A stretch of DNA of 64,000 nt from Allocatelliglobosispora scoriae. Its GTDB lineage: Bacteria; Actinomycetota; Actinomycetes; Mycobacteriales; Micromonosporaceae. This document shows positions 47,946-56,437 of the stretch, in pieces. Under the pieces are notes generated by a model. The model saw nothing but the letters and a program-made list of their open reading frames with translations. It was not told where the DNA came from and ran no database searches. The number at the start of each line of letters is the position of its first letter. The first letter of the stretch is position 1. The stretch spans positions 1,130,503 through 1,194,502 of the forward strand of contig NZ_JACHMN010000002.1 of assembly GCF_014204945.1 (NCBI RefSeq). Reading direction: 5' to 3'. The position numbers and the translations under genes are program-made.

Positions 47946-50377
47946 TCCGAGAGCACGGCTTTCCCGTCGAACCCTGGCACGTCCGCGAGGAGGAGCTCGA
48001 CCTCGACGTGCTGGCCCAGTCCGAGTCGGTCTTCGCGCTCGCCAACGGGCACATCGGGCTGCGCGGCAACCTCGACGAGGGCGAACCCTACGGGATCAGC
48101 GGCACCTACCTGAACTCGTTCTACGAGCTGCGGCCGCTGCCCTACGCGGAGGCCGGCTATGGCTACCCCGAGTCCGGGCAGACCATCGTCAACGTCACCA
48201 ACGGCAAGCTGATCCGGCTGCTCGTCGACGATGAACCCCTCGACGTCCGCCACGGCGAGCTGCTCTCCCACGAGCGGGTGCTGGACCTGCGGGCGGGCAC
48301 GCTGCGCCGCGAGCTGGTCTGGCGCTCCCCCGGCGGCAGCGTGGTGAAGGTGATCAGCACCCGGCTCGTCTCGTTCACCCAGCGCTCCGTGGCGGCCGTC
48401 CGCTACGAGGTGGAGCCGGTGAACTGCTCGATCCGGCTGATCGTGCAGTCGGAGCTCGTCGCCAACGAGGCATCGGCCACACCGAGCACGGATCCCCGGG
48501 TCGCCGCCGTCCTCGAGTCGCCGCTCGTGGCCGAGGAGCAGCTGGTCACCGACGACGGGACGGCGCTGCTGGTGCACAGCACCCGGACGAGCAAGCTGCG
48601 GGCCGGTGCGGCGATGGTGCACGAGGTCGACTGCGCCGTGCGTACGGATGTCAGCACCGAGGCGTACGAGGACTGGGCCCGGACCACGGTGGCGTGCGAG
48701 CTCGCCGACGGCGAGCGGCTGACCCTGACGAAGCTCCTGGCCTACGGCTGGTCGAGCCGCCGATCGGTGCCCGCCATCCGGGACCAGGTCGGGGCGGCGC
48801 TCGCCGGTGCGCGGTTCTCCGGCTGGGAGGGACTGCTCGCGGAGCAGCGCGACTACCTCGACTCCTTCTGGGACGCCGCCGACGTGCGGATCGACGGGGA
48901 TCCCGAGGTGCAGCAGGCGGTCAGGTTCGGCCTGTTCCACGTGCTGCAGGCGGGAGCCCGGGCCGAGCAGCGCCCGATCTCGGCGAAAGGCCTGACCGGG
49001 CCGGGCTACGACGGCCACGCGTTCTGGGACACGGAGATGTTCGTGCTGCCGGTGCTCACCTACACGCACCCGGCGGCGGTCGCGGACGCCCTGCGGTGGC
49101 GGCTGGACACCCTGGAGCTCGCCCGGCAGCGCGCGCAGCAGCTGGGGCTCGCCGGGGCCGCGTTCCCGTGGCGGACGATCAGCGGTCACGAGTGCTCGGG
49201 CTACTGGCCGGCCGGGACGGCGTCGTTCCATATCGGCGCGGACATCGCCGACGCGGTCCGGCGCTACGTCCAGGCGACCGGCGACGCCGGCTTCGAGCGC
49301 GACATCGCGGTGGACCTGCTCGTGGAGACCGCACGCCTGTGGCGCACGCTGGGCCATCACGATCGGCACGGCCGTTTCCACATCGACGGCGTGACCGGCC
49401 CGGACGAATATACGGCGGTCCGCGACGACAACGTCTACACCAACCTGATGGCGCAGCGGAACCTCCTCGCGGCGGCGGAGTCGGCGGCTCGCCACCCCGA
49501 TCAGGCCCGCCGCCTCGGCGTCACCGACGAGGAGTCGGCGGCGTGGCGCGACGCGGCGGCGGCGATGCACATCCAGATCGACGACGAGCTCGGCGTGCAC
49601 TCGCAGGCGGAGGAGTTCACCCGGCTGCAGGAGTGGAACTTCGCCGCGACACCGGCTGAGCACTACCCGCTGCTGCTGCACTACCCCTACTTCGACCTCT
49701 ATCGCAAGCAGGTCATCAAGCAGGCCGACGTGGTGCTCGCCATGCACTGGCGCGGCGACGCCTTCACGGCCGAGCAGAAGGCGCGCAACTTCGCCTACTA
49801 CGAGCAGCGGACCGTCCGCGATTCGTCGCTCTCGTCCTGCACGCAGGCGGTGCTCGCCGCGGAGACCGGCCATCTGGAGCTCGCGCACGACTACCTCGGC
49901 GAGGCCGCGCTGATGGACCTGCGCGACATCCACGCCAACACCGGGGAAGGACTGCACATCGCGGCGCTAGCCGGTGCGTGGATCGCGCTGGTCGGGGGCT
50001 TCGGCGGGCTGCGCGACCACGGCGACGTGCTGGAGTTCTCCCCCCGGCTGCCGGAGCGCATCAGCCGGCTGGAGTTCTCGCTGATGTGGCGGGGGCTCCG
50101 GCTGCGGGTGGTCGTCACGCAGGCCGAGGCGACCTACTCGCTGCGCGACGGCAGCGACGACGCGCGGATGCCGCTGCTGCACCACGGTGCAGCGATCGAG
50201 GTCACCTGCGCCCACCCCGTCACGGCGCCGGTCCCGCCGCGCATCCACCCCGGTCCAGCGCCGTCCCAGCCGCACGGCCGGGCCCCGGCTCGCAGGGCTC
50301 CGGCCGCACAGGTCCCACACCAGAATCACCCCGCTGCGGGTACGCCCACAGCCGCCGGGCGTACCGCAGCGGAGTGA
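47942..50377 (+). CDS. Glycoside hydrolase family 65 disaccharide phosphorylase
   Basis: A protein of 811 residues. Landmarks of GH65 are the N-terminal domain with LANGHIGLRGNLDEGEPYG, AKGLTGPGYDGHAFWDTEMF, the catalytic acid in GVTGPDEYTA (Glu489) and KQADVVLAM (phosphate/sugar subsite). It should phosphorolyse trehalose, maltose or kojibiose to beta-glucose 1-phosphate plus glucose, feeding the coupled HAD mutase. The last 50 residues are a Pro/Ala/His-rich tail beyond the usual family end, and a stem-loop lies inside this coding tail (50331-50372). That suggests an original stop was lost and the frame extends through its terminator. Confidence 0.9.
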   Translation: MIREHGFPVEPWHVREEELDLDVLAQSESVFALANGHIGLRGNLDEGEPYGISGTYLNSFYELRPLPYAEAGYGYPESGQTIVNVTNGKLIRLLVDDEPLDVRHGELLSHERVLDLRAGTLRRELVWRSPGGSVVKVISTRLVSFTQRSVAAVRYEVEPVNCSIRLIVQSELVANEASATPSTDPRVAAVLESPLVAEEQLVTDDGTALLVHSTRTSKLRAGAAMVHEVDCAVRTDVSTEAYEDWARTTVACELADGERLTLTKLLAYGWSSRRSVPAIRDQVGAALAGARFSGWEGLLAEQRDYLDSFWDAADVRIDGDPEVQQAVRFGLFHVLQAGARAEQRPISAKGLTGPGYDGHAFWDTEMFVLPVLTYTHPAAVADALRWRLDTLELARQRAQQLGLAGAAFPWRTISGHECSGYWPAGTASFHIGADIADAVRRYVQATGDAGFERDIAVDLLVETARLWRTLGHHDRHGRFHIDGVTGPDEYTAVRDDNVYTNLMAQRNLLAAAESAARHPDQARRLGVTDEESAAWRDAAAAMHIQIDDELGVHSQAEEFTRLQEWNFAATPAEHYPLLLHYPYFDLYRKQVIKQADVVLAMHWRGDAFTAEQKARNFAYYEQRTVRDSSLSSCTQAVLAAETGHLELAHDYLGEAALMDLRDIHANTGEGLHIAALAGAWIALVGGFGGLRDHGDVLEFSPRLPERISRLEFSLMWRGLRLRVVVTQAEATYSLRDGSDDARMPLLHHGAAIEVTCAHPVTAPVPPRIHPGPAPSQPHGRAPARRAPAAQVPHQNHPAAGTPTAAGRTAAE
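50331..50372 (+). terminator. Hairpin inside the 3' end of the GH65 gene
   Basis: Arms CCGCTGCGGGTACGCCC and GGGCGTACCGCAGCGG pair with one bulged G around a 9-base loop. It ends 5 bases before the GH65 stop and also lies just after the stop of the convergent iron-permease-like gene. Confidence 0.55.
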
Positions 50378-50788
50378 TCAGGCGCTTTCGCGCTCCTCGA
50401 GGCCGACGGCGTCCTTGAGTTCGGTCACGTCCTTGTGCAGCCCGGGCTTGTCCTCGGCCAGAGCCGTCATCAGGTCGGCGAGTCCGTCGGCGATGGCGTT
50501 CAGCTTGTCCTGCATCGCCATCTCCGACCGGCTCTGCGTGTTCTGCAGCAGCGCCACCATGAGGAACGTGATGATCGTCGTGGCGGTGTTGATGATGAGC
50601 TGCCACGTGTCGAGATCGCCGATGACGAAGTAGGACGGGGCCCAGATCGCGACCAGCAGGACGCAGAGCGCGAAGAACCACGGCTTGGCGGAGAACTTCG
50701 CCGCACGCTCGGCGAATCGGTCGAAGAACCCCGGCTGGGCGGTGACGTCGCTGGGCATGTGGGCCCGGGCGGGGCTGGGGGTGGCCAT
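50378..50788 (-). CDS. Low-affinity iron permease family membrane protein
   Basis: A protein of 136 residues. FFDRFAERAAKFSAKPWFF with two helices (WFFALCVLLVAIWAPSYFVI; LIINTATTIITFLMVALLQN) and then QSRSEMAMQDKLNAIADGLA is the signature of the low affinity iron permease family (Fet4-like, PF04120 type). Bacterial members are short, and transport is not well established. It starts 5 bases after the hemerythrin gene stop with no ribosome-binding site, so translation is probably coupled. The pairing with an iron/oxygen-binding hemerythrin supports an iron-linked stress role. Confidence 0.8.
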   Translation of the reverse strand: MATPSPARAHMPSDVTAQPGFFDRFAERAAKFSAKPWFFALCVLLVAIWAPSYFVIGDLDTWQLIINTATTIITFLMVALLQNTQSRSEMAMQDKLNAIADGLADLMTALAEDKPGLHKDVTELKDAVGLEERESA

Positions 50789-50793
50789 CGTCG

Positions 50794-51270
50794 TTACGCC
50801 TTGGCGGAGCTGAGCTTGAGCGGATTCGAGGGCGCCTTGGCCTTCGCCGCCGCCATCTGCTCGCCGAGCTCCAGGAGCCGGTTGCGGCCGAGTGCCTTGC
50901 GCACCTCGGGGAACCACTCCTTCTCCTCCTCCTCGACGTGGTGGCGCACGTTCTCGATGAGGACCGTCACCTTCGCGTCGTAGGTCTCCTCCTTGGGGTC
51001 GAGGTTCTGCAGCTCCGACAGGAGCCACGCGACGACGTGGTGCTCCTCGACGCTCTCCAGGATGTGGTCGGTGGTGTCGGGCGCGCCCGCCCGCGCGGCC
51101 GGGTAGAAGATCGTCTCCTCGATGAAGGCGTGGGTGGTGAGCTCCGTGATGATCTTGTCGACGATCTTGCGCTTCGCAGCGGGCGTCGCGGACTCCTTGC
51201 CCTTCTCGAACTCCTTGAAGAGCGCGTTGACGGTCTTGTGGTCTTCCTTCAGCAACACGATGGCGTCCAT
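50794..51270 (-). CDS. Hemerythrin-like HHE domain protein
   Basis: A protein of 158 residues with a four-helix HHE cation-binding fold. Metal-ligand residues are visible in LLKEDHKTVNALF, THAFIEETIFYPA, VEEHHVVAWLL and VRHHVEEEEKEWFP. Such proteins bind O2 or NO at a di-iron centre, or act in iron/redox stress. GAGGGGA before ATG 51270 fixes the start; a longer reading frame lacks support. A SigB-like promoter lies about 85 bases upstream. It forms a two-gene operon with the iron-permease-like gene. Confidence 0.87.
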   Translation of the reverse strand: MDAIVLLKEDHKTVNALFKEFEKGKESATPAAKRKIVDKIITELTTHAFIEETIFYPAARAGAPDTTDHILESVEEHHVVAWLLSELQNLDPKEETYDAKVTVLIENVRHHVEEEEKEWFPEVRKALGRNRLLELGEQMAAAKAKAPSNPLKLSSAKA

Positions 51271-51356
51271 GAGAATCCCCTCACCTCGTGACGGTCCGAA
51301 TCCGCCGACTATTGACAATAGGTGCATATAGAGCATCTACCTGCACAGTTAGAGAA

Positions 51357-51382
51357 ATAGCCAGTTCGTGTCGGCGCGAAAC
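51357..51382 (-). promoter_or_regulatory. SigB-like promoter of the hemerythrin operon
   Basis: On the minus strand GTTT-N16-GGCTAT (perfect -35, 5/6 at -10). Confidence 0.45.
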
Positions 51383-51429
51383 CTCCCGTCGGGGGTTAGA
51401 GAGTCCGACGGCTGGAGATGAGGATCGGC

Positions 51430-52320
51430 ATGTTCGACGATTTCACGCTGGAGACGGTCCCGGTGGGCGAGGTACGGCTACGGGTCCGCCACGGTGGCCA
51501 GGGGCCGCCGCTGCTGCTCCTGCACGGCCACCCGCGTACCCATATGACCTGGCATCACGTCGCCGACCTGCTCTCGGACTCCTTCACGGTGGTCTGCCCG
51601 GATCTGCGCGGCTACGGCCTGTCCAGCAAACCCGCCGAGACACCCGGGCACGGGGCCTACAGCAAGCGGGCGATGGCGGGCGATGTCGTGGAGCTCATGC
51701 GGATGCTCGGGCACGACCGGTTCGCCGTGGCGGGACACGATCGCGGTGCCTACGTCGCCCAGCGGCTCGCCCTCGATCATCCGGCGGCGGTGTCGCGGCT
51801 GGTGGTGCTGGACGGCGTACCCATCGGCGAAGCCCTGGCCCGCAGCGATGCGCGCTTCGCGAGCACCTGGTGGCACTGGTTCTTCCTGGGACAGACCGAG
51901 AAGCCGGCCGAGCCGCTCATCTGCGCGGACCCGCTGGCCTGGTACCAGATCTCCGACAAGCACATGGGCGCCGCCGCCTACGCCGACCTGGCCGCGGTGC
52001 TCACCAACCCGGAGACCGTGCACGCCATGTGCGAGGACTACCGGGCCGGGCTGACCGTGGACCGCCGCGCCGATGACGCCGACCAGGCCGCCGGGCGCAG
52101 GATCGCCTGCCCGGTGCTCTTCTGTTACGCCGCCGGGGACGGGCACACCACCGGCGAGATGGTGGCGCTCTACGGCGATCCGGGTGCGATCTGGCGCGAC
52201 TGGGCCGACGACGTGCGCGTGGCGACGATCGACTCCGGCCACCACATGGCCGAGGAGGCGCCCGAGCAGCTCGCCTCGACGCTGCGGGAGTTCCTCCTCC
52301 CGACGCCCGCCGGAATGTGA
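51430..52320 (+). CDS. Alpha/beta hydrolase, haloacetate dehalogenase-like
   Basis: A protein of 296 residues. LLLLHGHPRTHMTWH carries the oxyanion hole, GHDRGAYVA the nucleophile Asp104 (Asp instead of Ser marks dehalogenases and epoxide hydrolases), and DSGHHMAEEAPE the catalytic histidine. The WHWFFLGQTEKPAE lid resembles fluoroacetate dehalogenases, which split C-F or C-Cl bonds of haloacetates. GAGGA upstream supports ATG 51430; ATG 51418 would leave no room for a ribosome-binding site. It is divergent from the hemerythrin gene. Dehalogenation is likely but not certain; small epoxides are an alternative. Confidence 0.83.
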   Translation: MFDDFTLETVPVGEVRLRVRHGGQGPPLLLLHGHPRTHMTWHHVADLLSDSFTVVCPDLRGYGLSSKPAETPGHGAYSKRAMAGDVVELMRMLGHDRFAVAGHDRGAYVAQRLALDHPAAVSRLVVLDGVPIGEALARSDARFASTWWHWFFLGQTEKPAEPLICADPLAWYQISDKHMGAAAYADLAAVLTNPETVHAMCEDYRAGLTVDRRADDADQAAGRRIACPVLFCYAAGDGHTTGEMVALYGDPGAIWRDWADDVRVATIDSGHHMAEEAPEQLASTLREFLLPTPAGM

Positions 52321-52330
52321 GCCGGCCGGG

Positions 52331-52356
52331 GTTTGATCCGCTGCAGACCGGGGCAA
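52331..52356 (+). promoter_or_regulatory. SigB-like promoter of the CsbD gene
   Basis: GTTT-N16-GGGCAA, ending 44 bases before the ATG. In Bacillus the csbD gene is a SigB target, which strengthens the assignment. Confidence 0.5.
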
Positions 52357-52400
52357 TAAGTATATATCCCAATGATTTCTTCACGGAATGAGGTTCGACA

Positions 52401-52649
52401 ATGTCTATCGCTGACAAGATCGAGAACGCTGCCGAAGACGTCAAGGGCAAGGTCAAGGAGTGGGTCGGCGACAAGACCGACAACGAGAGCATGCAGGCCG
52501 AGGGCATCGCCGACCAGGCGGGCGCCCACGTCTCGCAGGCCGGCGAGCACCTCTCCGACGCGGGCCACGATGCGAAGGACGCGTTCACGGACGCCAAGGA
52601 CGCGGTCACCGGCCGCGAGCCCGAGCGCACCGGGTACAACCAGGTCTAG
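52401..52649 (+). CDS. CsbD-like general stress protein
   Basis: A hydrophilic protein of 82 residues. IENAAEDVKGKVKEWVGDKT is the CsbD-like core, followed by an alanine/aspartate-rich helix repeating DAKDA. CsbD-family proteins are small, highly charged, stress-induced and of unknown mechanism. GAGG precedes the ATG. It ends at an 18-bp-arm hairpin shared with the convergent permease gene. Confidence 0.88.
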   Translation: MSIADKIENAAEDVKGKVKEWVGDKTDNESMQAEGIADQAGAHVSQAGEHLSDAGHDAKDAFTDAKDAVTGREPERTGYNQV

Positions 52650-52669
52650 GTATTCGACTTCGACGATCG

Positions 52670-52711
52670 CCGCGGCGGGCGGGTCCGTATCTCCGGACCC
52701 GCCCGCCGCGG
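52670..52711. terminator. 18-bp-arm hairpin between convergent genes
   Basis: Perfect arms 52670-52687 and 52694-52711 enclose a 6-base loop, between the CsbD stop and the stop of the APC permease gene. Confidence 0.75.
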
Positions 52712-52740
52712 TTCGCCATGGGGCCCGAGGGCGGCGCCGG

Positions 52741-54186
52741 TCAGGAACGCGCGCCGCCCTCGGGCGTCTGGGCCGCCGCCAACTCGGCGTACCGCTGCGG
52801 CCGGGCCGCCCGCATCCACCGGGCGTAGGCGATGCCCCCGGCGGCCACCGCCACGATCAGCCACGGCAGTCCGTTGACGATGGCCGAGTCGGTGCCGGAG
52901 ATGAGCGAGTAGTTCCCCACCAGCAGCACGATGGTGACGACGAGACCGGCGAGGCCGAGCAGGGGCGCGAGAACAGTCCGCCACCAGTGCCGCTCGGGGT
53001 GGCGCCGGAAGAACCCGATGATCGACAGGGCCGCCATCGCCTGCAGGACGACGATTCCCAGCGTGCCGAGACCGACCATGCTGGTGGAGAGGTTGAGGTA
53101 GGGGTCGAGCCCCGCGACGGCGAAGGCTCCCACGACGACCACCGTCAGCAGGGTCTGCACCACGCTCGCCCGCGACGGCGAACCGTGCCGCGGGTGCACG
53201 GCGCCGAGCCCGCCCGGCAGCACCCGCTCGCGGCCCAACACGTAGAGGTAGCGGTTGGCGGCGTTGTGCAGCGCCAGCACACCGGCGAAGAGGCTGGTGC
53301 AGAGCAGCACCTGCATCGCGGTGGTGGCGGTCTCGCCGAGGTGGGTGAAGCTGAGGCCGAAGAACAGCTCGCCGAGCTGCTCGCCGGCGACGGCGCTGAC
53401 CTGGTCCGGACCGACCGCACCGACGGCGATCCAGCTCGTCGCGGTGTAGAAGACCGAGATGATGACGACCGAGGCGTAGGTCGCGAGGGGCACGCTGCGC
53501 CGGGGGTTGCGGGTCTCCTCGCCGTACTGGGCGGCGGATTCGAAGCCGATGAACGAGATGAAGGCGAACATCAGCGCCACGCCGATCCCGGCGACGCCGA
53601 ACGTGTCCGGGTCGAAGGAGGTGCTCGGCAGCGCCGTGCCCCCGAGGTCGCCGAGGATCGCGCCGTCGAGCAGCACCAGGATGCCGACCTCGCAGATCAT
53701 CAGGATCGCCAGCAGCCGCGCGCTGATCTCGATCTGCCGGTAGCCGAGCAACGCCATCAGCGCCGTGCCGATCGCCGCCCAGACCGTCCAGTGCAGGGTC
53801 AGCCCGTGCAGCGAGCCGATCAGCGCGGCGAAGTAGCCGAACGCGCCGACGAGCCCGATCGTGGCGGCGTTGTAGGCGATCAGGGCGACGAGGCCGCCGG
53901 CGATCGCGGGTGGACGGCCGAGACCGCGCGCCATGTAGGTGTAGAAACCGCCGGTGTTGACGATGTGGCGGCTCATCGCGGCGTAACCGACCGAGAAGCA
54001 GAGCAGGGTGAGCCCGGCGAAGGCGAAGGCGGCCGGTACGGCGGGTCCGCCGCCGATCGCGAAGGCCAGCGGCACCGTGCCGACCATCGCCGCCATCGGT
54101 GCCGCCGCCGCGACGACCAGAAACACGATCTTCGGAGTCGACAGGGTTCTGCGCAGTGCCGTCTCGTTCGCCATACGTTGTGCCAT
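52741..54186 (-). CDS. APC-family amino acid permease
   Basis: A transporter of about 481 residues with twelve predicted helices. The APC signature is visible as AAPMAAMVGTVPLAFAIGGG in helix 1, FAFISFIGFESAAQYGEETR in the helix 6/7 region (the FxxFxGFE motif is typical) and RNPRRSVP. Substrates of the family are amino acids or polyamines. The start is uncertain: ATG 54186 and ATG 54174 lie in a 12-bp direct repeat (CCATACGTTGTG), and neither has a ribosome-binding site. The gene stands alone. Confidence 0.85.
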   Translation of the reverse strand: MAQRMANETALRRTLSTPKIVFLVVAAAAPMAAMVGTVPLAFAIGGGPAVPAAFAFAGLTLLCFSVGYAAMSRHIVNTGGFYTYMARGLGRPPAIAGGLVALIAYNAATIGLVGAFGYFAALIGSLHGLTLHWTVWAAIGTALMALLGYRQIEISARLLAILMICEVGILVLLDGAILGDLGGTALPSTSFDPDTFGVAGIGVALMFAFISFIGFESAAQYGEETRNPRRSVPLATYASVVIISVFYTATSWIAVGAVGPDQVSAVAGEQLGELFFGLSFTHLGETATTAMQVLLCTSLFAGVLALHNAANRYLYVLGRERVLPGGLGAVHPRHGSPSRASVVQTLLTVVVVGAFAVAGLDPYLNLSTSMVGLGTLGIVVLQAMAALSIIGFFRRHPERHWWRTVLAPLLGLAGLVVTIVLLVGNYSLISGTDSAIVNGLPWLIVAVAAGGIAYARWMRAARPQRYAELAAAQTPEGGARS

Positions 54187-54408
54187 ACGTTGTAGCGTCA
54201 CGTACCGGAAGCCATCGATGCATCTCCCTGAGTGTTCATCGACGACGGTCTGACCAGGCATAACCGTTCGGCGCAATGTGGCTTTTCGTCCCGCCGGACG
54301 GCTGTTCGAGCAGGTCCAGGCGTTTTCTTACCGCCGCAGGATGATGCGCTCGGCCACCGGACGTGATGTCCTGGTTCCCTGACGGTCTGGATGCTGGAAG
54401 GAACACGG

Positions 54409-55869
54409 GTGGACATCACAGAGGTCACGTGGATCGGCGCTGCCGCCAACGGGATGATCATCGCGCGGTGGCGCGGTGCGGACGGACAGGTCGAGGTCGA
54501 CAGGCCGGCCGCGCGCAGCTTCGCCCAACCCGAGTCGCTGGTGCTGCGCGACGGGCGGCCCGTGGTGGACGGGGTGGTCCTGCAACCGGTCGCGGCGATC
54601 CCCGCCGACTTCGCGTCGGTCTGCGGCTGGTACGCCGGTGGCGGCCGGGAACTGCTCGTCACGCAGGTTCCCGAGCCCGACTTCGGGGAGCCGATGGTGC
54701 TGCTGTCGGAGGGCGGGCGCATCGTTCGGGCGTACCCCCTGGATGCGCTGCACCTGCTCGCGGAGGATGGCGCCCGCGTGGATCTGGTCGTCGGCGGCCT
54801 GCGCGTGCATGAGGGGCCGACCGTGACGGCGCTGACGCCGTCGCGGCGCGTCGCCGAGCGGGAGGTGAGCTTCGTCGCGGCCGGGACCCGGCTCGCCGGG
54901 ACCGTGGTCGTCCCCGCGGGCGACGGGCCGCACCCGGCGGCGGTGCTGGTGCACGGCGCGGCGGGCGGGCAGCGCGACTTCAACCGCCTCTTCGCCGGGC
55001 CGCTGCTCGACGCGGGTGTGGCGGTGCTCATCTACGACAAGGCCGGCCACGGCACGTCGACCGGGGACGGCGACCCGTCCATCTTCGACCAGGCGGAGGC
55101 GGCCTCGGCCGCGCTGGACCTGCTGGCGTCGCTGCCCGAGGTGGATGCGAGCCGGATCGGCCTGGCCGGCTTCAGCAACGGCATGTGGTCGGTGCCGATC
55201 GTCGCCGCCGAGCGGGCGGACGTGGCGTTCGTGACCGGAATCGGAGCACCCGGTGTCTCGATGGCCGAGTCGGAGGTGCACCGGCGGACGAAGGTGCTGC
55301 GCGAGGCGGGCGTCGGTCCCGCGACCAACTCGGTGATCGCCGAGGCGTGGCGCAGCGTCTTCCGGATCGTCGCCGCGGGCACCGCCGACGACGACGTGGC
55401 CGCGCGGCTCGATCAGGCGCTCACCGAGATCGCGGCCGCGCCCGACCTCGACCGGTACGTCGTGCCCGACCTGGTTCGGGAGAACCCGATGCTCTCGCCG
55501 ATCCCGCCCTTCACCGACGCGAAGCAGCTGGTGGAGATGCTCGGCGGCGACGCCGACCCGCAGGTGGTCCACGACCCGGCCGCCGACTACGCGCGGGTGG
55601 CGTGCCCGGTCTTCCTCCAGTATGGATCGGACGACACGAGCGTCCCGGTGGAGGCGTCGGCTCGTGCGGTCGAGCGGGTCGCGCCGGGTGCGACGATCCG
55701 TGTCTATGCCGGGTTGGAGCACATGCTGGAGGTGCTGCCCACCGACACGACCGGCCTGACGCTGGAGGCGGCGATCACCGGCTTCCACCACTTCAGCTTC
55801 GGCACCGGACCGGCGGCCGAGCTCACCTCCTGGCTGCGCGAGACGCTCCGCCGGACGCCGCGGAGCTGA
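54409..55869 (+). CDS. Alpha/beta hydrolase with N-terminal accessory domain
   Basis: A protein of 486 residues from GTG 54409, which has AAGGA upstream. The first 140 residues form an uncharacterised beta-rich domain. The hydrolase core then shows VLVHGAAGGQRDF, IYDKAGHGTS, nucleophile elbow GFSNG (Ser), the acid near GSDDTSVP and the histidine in GLEHML. The pattern is that of the prolyl oligopeptidase/esterase-like S9/S15 group seen in DUF-annotated dienelactone-hydrolase-like proteins. No signal peptide is present, so it is probably cytoplasmic. A stem-loop follows. Confidence 0.75.
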   Translation: MDITEVTWIGAAANGMIIARWRGADGQVEVDRPAARSFAQPESLVLRDGRPVVDGVVLQPVAAIPADFASVCGWYAGGGRELLVTQVPEPDFGEPMVLLSEGGRIVRAYPLDALHLLAEDGARVDLVVGGLRVHEGPTVTALTPSRRVAEREVSFVAAGTRLAGTVVVPAGDGPHPAAVLVHGAAGGQRDFNRLFAGPLLDAGVAVLIYDKAGHGTSTGDGDPSIFDQAEAASAALDLLASLPEVDASRIGLAGFSNGMWSVPIVAAERADVAFVTGIGAPGVSMAESEVHRRTKVLREAGVGPATNSVIAEAWRSVFRIVAAGTADDDVAARLDQALTEIAAAPDLDRYVVPDLVRENPMLSPIPPFTDAKQLVEMLGGDADPQVVHDPAADYARVACPVFLQYGSDDTSVPVEASARAVERVAPGATIRVYAGLEHMLEVLPTDTTGLTLEAAITGFHHFSFGTGPAAELTSWLRETLRRTPRS

Positions 55870-55896
55870 CCGCTGACCGAGGCCCGACCACGACGC

Positions 55897-55936
55897 GGCG
55901 GGGCTCGAACCCGAGGCCACGGGTTCGGGCCCCGCC
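55897..55936 (+). terminator. Hairpin after the alpha/beta hydrolase gene
   Basis: Sixteen-base arms GGCGGGGCTCGAACCC and GGGTTCGGGCCCCGCC pair with a single T-G wobble around an 8-base loop. Confidence 0.65.
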
Positions 55937-55952
55937 GACTGCGCCCCGGGCC

Positions 55953-55972
55953 AGATGACAATGTTGTCATCT
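55953..55972. promoter_or_regulatory. 20-bp palindrome, LacI/GntR-type operator candidate
   Basis: AGATGACAA-TG-TTGTCATCT is symmetric over nine bases per arm. TGACAA/TTGTCA half-sites are common for LacI and GntR regulators. No regulator gene is adjacent, and the nearest downstream gene is 466 bp away. Confidence 0.5.
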
Positions 55973-56016
55973 AGATTGATCAAATATTTCCGCCAGGCAT
56001 ACGATCCCCCCGACCA

Positions 56017-56040
56017 TCCACACGTTCCGATACGTGTGGA
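56017..56040. repeat. Inverted repeat in the M4 protease leader region
   Basis: Perfect 8-base arms TCCACACG and CGTGTGGA enclose an 8-base loop. It may be a second regulator site or an RNA stem. Confidence 0.4.
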
Positions 56041-56437
56041 CTCTCCGTCCGGGGGATAACGGCGCATGGATAGGGCGACATAGCCGACTATGCATTGCGC
56101 CGACACTATTCCCATTGGCCGTGGCGACGGCATTCATTGAGCGGCGGACAAGCGCGTTCAAATTCTCCCTTATAAATACTGCAAAGCCATGTGAGCTGGC
56201 ATAACACTGGCCACATAGCGCGGTGCTATGGACATTCGATCGTCGGCGTTTCTGCGCGGTAAATTACTTCCCGAGGTATTGACGGAAACATTTGCGATTG
56301 GTATCAATCAATCACCAAATAATGTCCGTGGAACCAAGGTTGACTATTTGTTGATGGCACGCCGATCGGTCGATCCGGTCGCCGCCGCCCGCTCGATGGC
56401 ACACCTCGGTCCACCCCACCCTTCGGGAAGAGGGCAC

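Larger units (their letters stand above)
55870..56437. other. Long, AT-richer intergenic region upstream of the M4 protease gene
   Basis: These 568 bp contain no gene I can support, although a weak in-frame ATG at 56228 would extend the protease by 70 residues of non-signal sequence. Seen here are a terminator (55897-55936), a 20-bp palindrome (55953-55972), an 8-bp-arm dyad (56017-56040), an imperfect stem (about 56050-56101) and TATAAA at about 56172. Base composition drops well below the surroundings between 56130 and 56360. No known riboswitch was recognised. Confidence 0.5.

Noticed and set aside
55897-55936. tRNA-like GGCTCGAACCC segment
   Set aside because: It is one arm of a simple terminator hairpin; there is no cloverleaf or acceptor stem.
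55973-56437. Cyclic-di-AMP or cyclic-di-GMP riboswitch before the M4 protease gene
   Set aside because: The region is structured, but I could not find the conserved core of ydaO or GEMM elements.
56228-56437. N-terminal extension of the M4 protease from ATG 56228
   Set aside because: It would place 70 residues of non-signal sequence before a proper Sec signal peptide, and GTG 56438 has its own ribosome-binding site.
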